Both the position numbers and the translations under genes were made by a program. 60,394 nt of DNA from assembly GCA_946482635.1 (NCBI GenBank), contig CAMLSG010000005.1, forward strand, positions 1 through 60,394, written 5' to 3'. This document shows positions 52,822-60,394 of this stretch, piece by piece. The stretch's first letter is position 1. Each line of letters opens with the position of its first letter. The notes under the pieces were generated by a model. It was not told where the DNA came from and did no database searches. It was given only the letters and a program-made list of their open reading frames with translations. The stretch comes from an uncultured Duganella sp. Its GTDB lineage: Bacteria; Pseudomonadota; Gammaproteobacteria; Burkholderiales; Burkholderiaceae.

Positions 52822-52928
52822 GGCGCGATTGATACCAAAGATGTCAATCTCGCCAATTTAACCCGCGGCGAGGCGCCGGTAAAGTACCTCCATCGCAGTT
52901 TCGCGATGATTCCAACAAGGAGATAGCC

Positions 52929-53228
52929 ATGATCAAATACGCACTGTTCGCCCGTTTCGAAGCCAAGCCTGGCAAGGAAACCGCCGTTGCCGACTTCCTG
53001 CACACCGGCCTGGCGCTGGCCAAACAGGAACCGGGCACCAAATACTGGTTCGCCCTGCGCCTGTCGGAACGTGTGTTCGGCGTGTTCGACGCCTTCGAAA
53101 CGGAGGATGCACGCCAGGGCCACCTGAACGGTCCGATCGCACAAGCCCTGATGGCACAAGCGCCGGAACTGTTCGCAACACCGCCAAGCATCGAGCCTAT
53201 CGAGGTGCTCGGCCTGAAAGCGGCGTAA
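52929..53228 (+). CDS. Antibiotic biosynthesis monooxygenase (ABM) domain protein
   Basis: 99 aa. Ferredoxin-like fold: YALFARFEAKPGKETAVADF, EPGTKYWFALRLSERVFGVF, DAFETEDARQGHLNG. ABM proteins are small dimers, often quinol or heme-linked oxygenases or stress proteins. AAGGAG precedes the ATG. The divergent GlxA-type regulator 107 bp away may control it. Abuts the following convergent gene. Confidence 0.9.
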   Translation: MIKYALFARFEAKPGKETAVADFLHTGLALAKQEPGTKYWFALRLSERVFGVFDAFETEDARQGHLNGPIAQALMAQAPELFATPPSIEPIEVLGLKAA

Positions 53229-53978
53229 TCACTGGTCGTCGGAGGAGACGAAGTTGTACTTCTTCTTCAACTCCTCCACTTCCGCCTTGTTGGACTGCAT
53301 GAAGCGGCGGAATTCCTCGACCACTTTCGGGTATTTGTGCGAGGACAGGTACCACTGGCCGGAAGCGTGCGGCAAGTCCGGGTCGTACAACACCGGAACC
53401 TGCGGCAGTTTGCGGATCTTGGTCCAGTAATGGCGGGCGATGCGCGTGTTCATGTAAGCGCCATCAACGCGCCGCATGATCAGCTTTTCGTACAGGGCAT
53501 CGTAATCGGCAGTCTCCTCGATGCGCAGCGAGCCTGCCGACATCAGTTGCTGGTAAGGATATGGAGTGAAGCCAAGCGGGATGCCGAGGGTTTTCAGGCG
53601 GCCAACACCCTTGCCGATATTTTCGGGACGAACCAGCACGCCATCGGTAAATTCCAGTACCGCGGCATAACTGATCTTCAGTTCCTTTTTCATCTCCACC
53701 ACCCAGTTCGGATTGTCCGGAAATGAAAGATCGACCTGGCCGTCGACGAACAGCCGGTCGCGCCGTTTCAGTGGATAGGGCTCGTAAGTAAATGTGTAGC
53801 CCATCTGCCTTGCGAAGGCATCCAGGATGTCCTTGCCCAAGCCACCATACACCCCATTCTTCATTTCGGAGTACGGTAGCCAGTTCTTGTAATCTTCAAC
53901 GCCTACGGAGAAAGTCTTCTTGTCGGCCGCCTGCACGGCGCCCATGACCAGCAACCCGGCCAACAAAGCTCTCCACAT
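53229..53978 (-). CDS. Periplasmic SBP_bac_3-type solute-binding protein
   Basis: 249 aa. Signal peptide WRALLAGLLVMGAVQAA; type II binding fold with FSVGVEDYKNWLPYSEMKNG, YGGLGKDILDAFARQMGYTF, VDLSFPDNPNWVVEMKKELK. No ABC permease or ATPase adjoins, as for many Oxalobacteraceae family-3 proteins that act in sensing or have a degenerate role. Follows the NHL-repeat gene by 12 bp on the same strand. Confidence 0.87.
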   Translation of the reverse strand: MWRALLAGLLVMGAVQAADKKTFSVGVEDYKNWLPYSEMKNGVYGGLGKDILDAFARQMGYTFTYEPYPLKRRDRLFVDGQVDLSFPDNPNWVVEMKKELKISYAAVLEFTDGVLVRPENIGKGVGRLKTLGIPLGFTPYPYQQLMSAGSLRIEETADYDALYEKLIMRRVDGAYMNTRIARHYWTKIRKLPQVPVLYDPDLPHASGQWYLSSHKYPKVVEEFRRFMQSNKAEVEELKKKYNFVSSDDQ

Positions 53979-53990
53979 GACGTACCCCCG

Positions 53991-56180
53991 TCATTCAGGC
54001 TGGTAAGCGTAGATGTTGACGACGTTAAAAGTGGTGTCGGGCACGTACACGCGCCGGTCGCGCGCGTAAATGAAGAACGGCATCCAGACGCCGCCTACTT
54101 CAGGATACTTCTTGAATACTAGCTCTCCTGTTACGTATTCTAGCGTGTCCTCGCCGATGCGGAAGATCTTCAATGCACGGTTTACCAAATCGTTGACAAT
54201 CAGGTGTCCCTCCTGGTCCACGCACAGGCTGGCCGGCAGGTAGAACTTGTCGGCATCCTTTTCCAGGTCATCGCAATAGCCCGCGCGGCCGTAACTCCAC
54301 AGGCTGTTGCCCTGCCGGTCGAAGACGCGAATGCAGTTGTTGAACTGGTCGCAGACAAAGACGCGGTCCTGGGCATCGATCGCCACGTCGCACGGGGCAA
54401 AGCTGGCCAGCGGCTTGCCGTCTTCCTCCCACTGGAAGTTCTTCACGAAGGACACAAGTCCGGAAGGCTGCAGCTGCCACATCGAAATGCGATTGTTCAG
54501 CGAGTCGGCGATGTAGATCTCGCCGTGGCTGTTCACTTCCAGGCCCTGCGGCGCCTTCAGCGTACCGTCGCCGCCCAGGCCTTCGCGCGCAAACGGCAGG
54601 CCGTAATTCAGCAAATGCCCGCTGGGACCGAACTGGAACATCGACACCGTGCAGGCATTGAAATTCGTGACGAATACCAGGGGCGTGCCCGGACAGATCT
54701 GCCCGAGCAGCGGCTGCGAGGGGTAATACACCGCCATCGCCAGCCCGCCCGGCATGAAGAAGCCGCGCATCATGTCCTGCAACTGGGCGATCGGGTCGGC
54801 AGCCGTGTCAAAGGTCTTCATGCACCAGTTGCCGGAATCGATGTTGTAGGACGACGTGGCCGCTCCCGCCAGCGGATCGAGGCGCGCGTGGTGCTTCAAC
54901 TGGTCGTACCAGTATTTGTAGATATTGGCCGTGGCACTGGCCCAGCTGTCGATCCAGTTCGACTGCGGCAAGGTACCGCTGCCTTCGCGCTTGGGGTCGA
55001 CGCCGATCACCGCCGTCATGCAATTGAATTGCGAGGTAACGGCTTTCGCTGCCTGGTTGTCGCGCCGGTGGCCGACGGCATCGAGCAGGATCGCATCCTG
55101 GTCGCCGCCGTCGCGGTCGGGCGCAATGCGCATCTTCAGCACCGTGGAGGCGAACGGCTCGGTGACGTAATAGACGTTGGCATCGGCCGCCGCGCAGATC
55201 TGGTATGGACCGACGAAAACGGCGTCTTCCAGCGAGCCGTACACCAGGTCGGAAATCGAGTGCATGGCCTGCGGCTTGTGGTTCCACAGCGGCAGCATGC
55301 CCTCCACGACCGTCAGCAGCTTGCCGTCGGTATCGTAGACCGTAATCGAGTCCTCCACCTGGCCCGGCACGAAGATGCGGTCATTGATCACGCACACCGA
55401 GCGCATGACGTTGAACTTGCCGATGCCTGCGGGATTGCCGAAGCTGTGCAACAGCGATGTCTCGCCGGGGCATTGCACGCGTTCGTCCTTGATCGGCCAG
55501 GCCGTATCGATCTTCAACACCTCGTAGTGGCCGGTATTGGCCAGGTACAGGTTGCCGCGCGAGTCGGAAGCCAGGCCCTGTGGCCAGAGCAGGTCATGCA
55601 CGCTGTTGGCGTCGTCAATGGTGCGGAACTGCAGCACGAATTTTCCTTCGGGCGTGAACTTGACGCAGCGGCTGCGGTCATCGCCCTTGGTATGGAAAAA
55701 CTCATCGCATACGTAGACAAAATGCTCGCCGCTGGCTTCCTTCACGATGGTGATGCCGTTCGGGTCGCTCAGGGGCGCGAAACCCTTGCCGTTGATGCCG
55801 TCCGCCGCATCGCCAAAGGCAAACTGGAAATCGATTGAATGCTCGTCGTATTCAAACACCACGACGCGACCGTTGCCCATGTCGGTGCAATACATCAGGT
55901 CCTGCTCGGGGTGCGGGCACAAATGGAAAGGCATCAGCAAGCGGCGCGCCTGCTCGCTGCCCTCGCCCGGCGTATCGATCACGTGCAGCAGCGTGTTCAG
56001 GTCGGCGGTGAACACCAGCAGGCGGCTGTTGCCGGTATCGCACACCCAGACATGGTCGTAATGGTCGCGCGCAATGCCGACCGGGGAATTCATCGTGAAG
56101 TCGTCCGGCAGCTCGCCGCTGGCCGTGGTGCCCGGCATGACGAGCTCGCCGTAGTGCGTAATATGTTGAAATTTGCTCAT
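53991..56180 (-). CDS. NHL-repeat beta-propeller protein
   Basis: 729 aa, no signal peptide. Repeated NHL blades, e.g. NSPVGIARDHYDHVWVCDTG, LWPQGLASDSRGNLYLANTG, LKAPQGLEVNSHGEIYIADS, ASFAPCDVAIDAQDRVFVCD, FYLPASLCVDQEGHLIVNDL, probably two propellers separated by an insert (about 370-520). Start at 56180 with AGGG 6 bases upstream; ATG 56186 is the alternative. Substrate or partner unknown; the downstream binding-protein gene and divergent sensor kinase suggest a signalling context. Confidence 0.82.
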   Translation of the reverse strand: MSKFQHITHYGELVMPGTTASGELPDDFTMNSPVGIARDHYDHVWVCDTGNSRLLVFTADLNTLLHVIDTPGEGSEQARRLLMPFHLCPHPEQDLMYCTDMGNGRVVVFEYDEHSIDFQFAFGDAADGINGKGFAPLSDPNGITIVKEASGEHFVYVCDEFFHTKGDDRSRCVKFTPEGKFVLQFRTIDDANSVHDLLWPQGLASDSRGNLYLANTGHYEVLKIDTAWPIKDERVQCPGETSLLHSFGNPAGIGKFNVMRSVCVINDRIFVPGQVEDSITVYDTDGKLLTVVEGMLPLWNHKPQAMHSISDLVYGSLEDAVFVGPYQICAAADANVYYVTEPFASTVLKMRIAPDRDGGDQDAILLDAVGHRRDNQAAKAVTSQFNCMTAVIGVDPKREGSGTLPQSNWIDSWASATANIYKYWYDQLKHHARLDPLAGAATSSYNIDSGNWCMKTFDTAADPIAQLQDMMRGFFMPGGLAMAVYYPSQPLLGQICPGTPLVFVTNFNACTVSMFQFGPSGHLLNYGLPFAREGLGGDGTLKAPQGLEVNSHGEIYIADSLNNRISMWQLQPSGLVSFVKNFQWEEDGKPLASFAPCDVAIDAQDRVFVCDQFNNCIRVFDRQGNSLWSYGRAGYCDDLEKDADKFYLPASLCVDQEGHLIVNDLVNRALKIFRIGEDTLEYVTGELVFKKYPEVGGVWMPFFIYARDRRVYVPDTTFNVVNIYAYQPE

Positions 56181-56387
56181 GGCCATCCCTGCCTGTTGGT
56201 GGAGCATTCCAGTATCCCGGCTCCTGCGGGAATCGGCAACATTGGCAGAAAACCCCACATTCGCTGGCGCGGCGGGCTATCAAATGGCTAGGTGTTGGCA
56301 GGATTATTCGATTTCAGGACCGGCAGAGCATATACTTTCAAAGCGGCACCCGGCCGCCAGGGTTGCGTAAACCATCACTTGGCACAC

Positions 56388-58004
56388 ATGAACCAGTCGA
56401 TCGCCGCGCGCCTGCTGCGCATTATTTTCGGCTGCTATTTCCTGGTGACGCTGGTTGTCACCATCGTCCAGCTATCGGCCGAGTACAGGCACACCCGTAC
56501 CCGGGTCGAGAGCGAGATCGAGGCCATGCAGCAGACTTTCGGCCCCGGCATCGCCGACGCCATGTGGCGCTTCAACGACGACATCATGCGCGGCATCCTG
56601 GCCGGCATGAAAGAACTGCCCATCGTGGTCGGCATCAAGGTGGTCGACGACCAGGGCAAGCTGGTGCGCGCAGTGGGCACCGTGCTCGACGAACAAGGCC
56701 GCCATATGCAAGCGCAACCCGACGGCCGACTGGCCCCGCCCATGCGCGACGACGGCCTGTTCGGCCAAGTCTTCAGCCGCGAATTCCCGATCTCGTACAA
56801 GCTTGAAAACGGCACGCCGCAAGACATCGGCAAATGGACGGTCTACTCCAACCGGCGCATCATCCTCAGCCAGGTCGAATACGGCTTCATCCTGATCCTG
56901 GTGAACTCGGTGATCAAGACGCTGGCGCTGTGGTTCATTTTCGTGCTGGTCGTGCGGCACTGGCTGGGCAAGCCGCTGCAGCAATTGAGCGACTATGTCG
57001 GGCATCTCAATATCGACAACCTGGGCAGCAAGCCGCTGACACTGGAACACGGCGGCAATACGGAACTGGACCTGCTGGCCAACAAGATCAACGAAATGCG
57101 CGAGAACATCCTGACCGGCCTGTCGGAGAGGGCCGTGCTGTACGAAGAACTGGCGGTACTCAATGAGTCACTCGAACGGCGCGTGGCCGAACGCACCGAA
57201 GCCGTGCGCCATGCACAGGACGAACTGGCGCGCAGCGAACGGCTGGCAGCACTCGGTTCAATGGTGGCGGGCATTGCGCATGAACTCAACACGCCGATCG
57301 GCAACAGCCTGGTGGCCGCCAGTACCCTGAACGACAAGATCCACGCCCTTGGCCAGCGCTTCGAAGAAGGCCTGCGGCGCTCGGACATGCAGCAATTCCT
57401 CGACGAAGCCGACAGCATCGGCATGCTCCTGACGCGCAATATCGAACGCTCGGCGAGCCTGGTCTCCAGTTTCAAACAGGTGGCGGTGGACCGCGCCAGT
57501 TCGCAGCGCCGCCGCTTCGACCTGGGCGCAGTCATCCAGGAAAACATGAACACCCTGTCGCCCGTGCTGCGCAAGACGCCATATGAGGTGACGGTGGAGG
57601 TGGCGACGCTGGTGGCAATGGACAGCTACCCCGGCCCCCTGGGCCAGGTAGTGGCGGCGCTGGTGAACAACGCCATCATGCACGGCTTCCACAACCGCGA
57701 CCATGGCCGGCTGTCGATCACGGTGCCCGTTCCTGCCGGCGACCACGCCGAGATCGTCATCAGCGACGATGGCGCCGGCATCGCGTCCGGCCACCTCAAC
57801 CGCATCTTCGATCCCTTCTTCACCACCCGCATGAGCGAAGGCAGCTCAGGCCTTGGCCTGAACATCGTGCACAACATCGTCACCACCATCCTGGGCGGCA
57901 AGATCCACGTCGACAGCATGCCCGGCGTCGGTACCACCTTCCGCATCGCCATCCCGCTGGATGCGCCGATGCACCACGAAGAGCCGATTATTCCGCGGGC
58001 TTGA
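56388..58004 (+). CDS. Membrane sensor histidine kinase
   Basis: 538 aa. Two helices (about 8-28 and 168-190) bound a periplasmic domain of about 140 residues (FGPGIADAMWRFNDDIMRGI). A HAMP-like linker and coiled coil (about 195-290) lead to HisKA with phospho-His in GIAHELNTPIGNSLV near 303, and HATPase with VNNAIMHGF, DDGAGI and GSSGLGLNIVHNIV. The DHp region is an atypical one with a long insert. No response regulator adjoins. Its 3' end overlaps the oxidoreductase gene by 17 bp, convergent. Confidence 0.88.
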   Translation: MNQSIAARLLRIIFGCYFLVTLVVTIVQLSAEYRHTRTRVESEIEAMQQTFGPGIADAMWRFNDDIMRGILAGMKELPIVVGIKVVDDQGKLVRAVGTVLDEQGRHMQAQPDGRLAPPMRDDGLFGQVFSREFPISYKLENGTPQDIGKWTVYSNRRIILSQVEYGFILILVNSVIKTLALWFIFVLVVRHWLGKPLQQLSDYVGHLNIDNLGSKPLTLEHGGNTELDLLANKINEMRENILTGLSERAVLYEELAVLNESLERRVAERTEAVRHAQDELARSERLAALGSMVAGIAHELNTPIGNSLVAASTLNDKIHALGQRFEEGLRRSDMQQFLDEADSIGMLLTRNIERSASLVSSFKQVAVDRASSQRRRFDLGAVIQENMNTLSPVLRKTPYEVTVEVATLVAMDSYPGPLGQVVAALVNNAIMHGFHNRDHGRLSITVPVPAGDHAEIVISDDGAGIASGHLNRIFDPFFTTRMSEGSSGLGLNIVHNIVTTILGGKIHVDSMPGVGTTFRIAIPLDAPMHHEEPIIPRA

Positions 58005-60294
58005 GCAGCACCGGCACTTCCTTGAAGGCCGGCGTGGCCGAGCCGCGCGCCACCAGCGCGGGGGAAATCAGCGGCGTCAGTTCGGGGAAATAGCCGAATA
58101 CGTCGCCATCCGGCACGTCGTATTTCACCAGCTGGTAGCCGCTGCACTTGCGCGCGATGCCGTCCGGCGCGGCGGCATGCACGTCGACCAGTTGGCCGTC
58201 ACGCAAGCCAAGTCGCGCCATGGTCCCGGCGGAGATGAACAGCACCTTGCGCGTGTGGTGCACGCCGCGGTAGCGGTCAACTTCGCCCGTCGTGTCGCGG
58301 TAGACGGTGGTGTTGTACTGGCGGTGCGCGCGCACGGTGGCCAGGCACAGCACATCGTCGCCGAAAGCAGCACGGGCGCGGCCCATGATGCTGTCCTGCG
58401 GCAGCGCGATGGCGGTGAATTGCGCCTTGCCGCTGGCCGTCTTCCAGTCGCGGTTGCGCGCGCTGTTCGGCAAGTGGAAGCCGCGCGGCTGCGCGATGCG
58501 GTCATTGTATTTTTCAAAGCCCGCCACGGCAGTGCTGGCAACCTGCTCGATCAGCGAGCGCGTGACGCTGTAGTCGCTGCCCATCGCTTGCCAGTCAATG
58601 CCGGGAACGGCGGCGCCTGCCGACAGCGTATGCCGCGCCAGTTCTGTCACGATATGCGGCTCCGAGCGCAGCCCGGCGCTGGCCGGGTCGCTGCGCCCTG
58701 CCGACGCATGCACCATGCTGGCCGTGTCTTCCACACTGACGAACTGGCGGCCGCCTTGCTGCTCATCGCGCTCGGTGCGGCTCAGGCACGGCAGCAGCAA
58801 GCCGACCTGGCCCGGGTGCAGGTGGGTGCGATTCAGCTTGGTGGCGATATGCACCGTCAGCTGCAGCCTTTCCATCGCCTGCAGCACGCGCGGCGAATCC
58901 GGACCGGCCACGGCGAAGTTGCCGCCCAGGCCGAGGAAGGCATGCACCGAGCCATCCATGATGCCCTTGATCGCCGCAACTGCATCAAGCCCATGCTCCG
59001 CTGGCGGCGTAAAGCCGAACACGCGCTGCAGGCCCTCCAGCCACTCTTTTTTGGGGCGATTGGTCACGCCCACGGTACGGTCGCCCTGCACGTTCGAATG
59101 GCCGCGCACCGGCATCAGGCCGGCACCCGGCTTGCCCACATTACCGCGCAAGAGCATCAGGTTGACCAGCATCTGGATCGTCTCGATCGCATATTCGTGC
59201 TGGGTCAGGCCCATGCACCAGGTAGCGATGGTCGCCTTGGAAGCGATATAGATCGCCGCCGCCTGTTCGATCCGCTCGCGCGACAGGCCGCTATCACGCT
59301 CGATCTGTTGCCAGGACTGCGCACGCACGATGACGGCGAATTCCTCGAAGCCGCCGGTATGGCGCGCGATGAAGTCGCGGTCCAGCACCTTGCCGCCGGC
59401 TTCCTCCGCTTCCAGCACGGCCTTGCACATGCCGGTAATGGCCGCCAGGTCGCCGCCGACGCGTACCTGGAAATACTCGCTGGCGATGCGCGTGCCGCGG
59501 CCGGTCAGGGTTTCGACCGGCGATTGCGGATCGGCGAAACCGCGCAGGCCCGGCTCCAGCATTGGATTGAAGGCCGCGATGCGGCAGCCGCGCAGGGAAG
59601 CCTCGCGCAGATCGCCCAGCATGCGCGGATGGTTGGTCGCAGGATTCTGGCCGAAAACGAAGATCGCCTCCGCGTGTTCGAAGTCCTCGCGTGTAACGGT
59701 CGACTTGCCCACGCCCAGCGTCGTGCCGAGCGCCATGCCGGACGACTCGTGGCAATAGTTCGACGAATCCGGCATATTGTTGGTGCCGAAGGCGCGCGCA
59801 AACAACTGGTAAGGGAAAGCCGCCTCGTTGCTGCTACGGCCAGACGCGTAGAACACGGCCCGGCCTGGGGCATCGAGCGCCTGCAGCGCGCCGGCAGCCA
59901 GCTTGAACGCCTGGTCCCACTCGATCTCACGGTAGGTATCGCTGGCGCGGTCGTACAGCATGGGAGCGGTCAGGCGGCCGAAGCCCTCCAGTTCCCATTC
60001 CGCACGGGTACGCAGTACAGCCAGCGGATTCGCGGCAAAGAATTCCGGCGTAGCGCGGCGCGCCGTCGATTCATGCGCAATGGCCCATGCACCCTGCTCG
60101 CAGAAATCGACCGCTTTATCCTTGGGCGAGTCCGGATAGGCGCAGCCCGGGCAATCCACCCCGCCCGGCTGGTTCAACTGCGGCAGGACTTTCAAGGCCG
60201 GCAACGGGCTATTGCTGCGCAGGGCTTTGGCCGTGCCATGCAGCGAACCCAGGCCGCCAGCGGGTTTGTCATAGAAGCGAATCGGGTGCTGCAC
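57988..60294 (-). CDS. FdhF/YdeP-family molybdopterin oxidoreductase
   Basis: 768 aa. N-terminus MQHPIRFYDKPAGGLGSL, a CPGCAYPD motif, then the bis-MGD-binding domains (YASGRSSNEAAFPYQLFARA, FGQNPATNHPRM, MPVRGHSNVQGDRTVG) and a C-terminal molydopterin dinucleotide-binding domain (VRAHRQYNTTVYRDT). This is the YdeP/CbbBc branch, linked to formate dehydrogenase-like activity and acid resistance in relatives. I chose GTG 60294, with CGGAG 6 bases upstream; the longer frame starts inside a palindromic repeat. Neither fdhD nor an electron-transfer subunit is in the window. Confidence 0.88.
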   Translation of the reverse strand: MQHPIRFYDKPAGGLGSLHGTAKALRSNSPLPALKVLPQLNQPGGVDCPGCAYPDSPKDKAVDFCEQGAWAIAHESTARRATPEFFAANPLAVLRTRAEWELEGFGRLTAPMLYDRASDTYREIEWDQAFKLAAGALQALDAPGRAVFYASGRSSNEAAFPYQLFARAFGTNNMPDSSNYCHESSGMALGTTLGVGKSTVTREDFEHAEAIFVFGQNPATNHPRMLGDLREASLRGCRIAAFNPMLEPGLRGFADPQSPVETLTGRGTRIASEYFQVRVGGDLAAITGMCKAVLEAEEAGGKVLDRDFIARHTGGFEEFAVIVRAQSWQQIERDSGLSRERIEQAAAIYIASKATIATWCMGLTQHEYAIETIQMLVNLMLLRGNVGKPGAGLMPVRGHSNVQGDRTVGVTNRPKKEWLEGLQRVFGFTPPAEHGLDAVAAIKGIMDGSVHAFLGLGGNFAVAGPDSPRVLQAMERLQLTVHIATKLNRTHLHPGQVGLLLPCLSRTERDEQQGGRQFVSVEDTASMVHASAGRSDPASAGLRSEPHIVTELARHTLSAGAAVPGIDWQAMGSDYSVTRSLIEQVASTAVAGFEKYNDRIAQPRGFHLPNSARNRDWKTASGKAQFTAIALPQDSIMGRARAAFGDDVLCLATVRAHRQYNTTVYRDTTGEVDRYRGVHHTRKVLFISAGTMARLGLRDGQLVDVHAAAPDGIARKCSGYQLVKYDVPDGDVFGYFPELTPLISPALVARGSATPAFKEVPVLLKPAE

Positions 60295-60347
60295 AGGAAT
60301 CTCCGGCCATTCTGTCAAGGCCGCGATGTTAACATATGCGAGGTGAC

Positions 60348-60375
60348 AAGTCGGTGCCAGACCTGGCACCGACTT
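60348..60375. repeat. Short palindromic repeat (13-bp arms)
   Basis: AAGTCGGTGCCAG and CTGGCACCGACTT pair perfectly around a 2-base loop. The AAGTCGG end recalls the AAAGTCGGGG edge of the element at 14694-14762, so the two may be members of one REP-like family. No gene is seen in the final 100 bp. Confidence 0.65.
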
Positions 60376-60394
60376 TCAACTGTTACTGATGAGT

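Overview
The window is about 60 kb of GC-rich chromosomal DNA (all genes show strong third-position G/C preference). Gene content and gene pairs suggest a betaproteobacterium of the Oxalobacteraceae (Massilia/Duganella/Janthinobacterium type): NsrR-NnrS-Hmp, Burkholderiales-type porins, many PAS/GGDEF/receiver proteins, hydroxyproline and glucarate catabolism, and short palindromes of the kind that litter these genomes. This placement is inference; no rRNA or typing gene is present.

Layout. 1-73: a tRNA-Arg(ACG), reverse strand, with its own promoter. 0.4-8.7 kb: a signalling block (PAS-receiver protein, 914-aa hybrid kinase, receiver-GGDEF protein, second hybrid kinase, small HisKA_3 kinase) with a hemerythrin and an FPASDP-motif protein. 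8.7-13.3 kb: DUF3592-type lipoprotein, type II NADH dehydrogenase, His-tailed secreted protein, a GTPase-less dynamin-stalk-like membrane protein with a 57-aa coiled-coil partner, and an Lrp-type regulator divergent from dadA (13.4-14.7 kb). 14.8-15.6 kb: HDOD protein.

15.6-23.8 kb is a nitric-oxide module: hmp, nsrR, nnrS, a cbb3-like oxidase core (CcoN- and CcoO-like plus a monoheme cytochrome c, no CcoP), an SCO protein, a CtaG-like membrane protein, a hemerythrin and a nitrobindin-like barrel protein. NsrR-type operators lie at hmp, between nsrR and nnrS (two), and at the hemerythrin gene, in each case on a recognisable promoter.

23.9-31.8 kb: a porin/phosphate-binding-like/GGDEF-EAL operon, Nudix hydrolase, SDR, bacteriohemerythrin (one iron ligand changed), DoxX, universal stress protein, DUF1275 protein. 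31.9-37.2 kb: a trans-4-hydroxyproline degradation operon (deaminase, three-subunit D-hydroxyproline dehydrogenase, 2-epimerase) with a divergent PAS-AraC regulator.

37.86-39.66 kb is the most striking structure: an 1805-bp non-autonomous transposon with TGTCGG...CCGACA ends, a perfect 5-bp target duplication (CCAAT), and arrays of about 19-bp end repeats spread out at the left and packed at about 22-bp steps at the right, the layout of Tn7-like (TnsB-type) elements. It has no transposase and carries an MltR-like gene and an unrecognised gene.

39.7-43.7 kb: porin-gudP-gudD glucarate operon. 43.7-48.7 kb: a seven-gene reverse-strand run (Tat-type binding protein, SCO, cupredoxin, ABC permease, ABC ATPase, GST, LysR) that joins an ABC importer to copper-handling proteins. 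48.8-60.3 kb: universal stress protein behind an FNR-type box, secreted PHP-domain phosphoesterase, GlxA-type regulator, ABM protein, SBP_bac_3 protein, NHL-repeat protein, sensor kinase, and an FdhF/YdeP-type molybdopterin oxidoreductase, ending in a second palindromic repeat.
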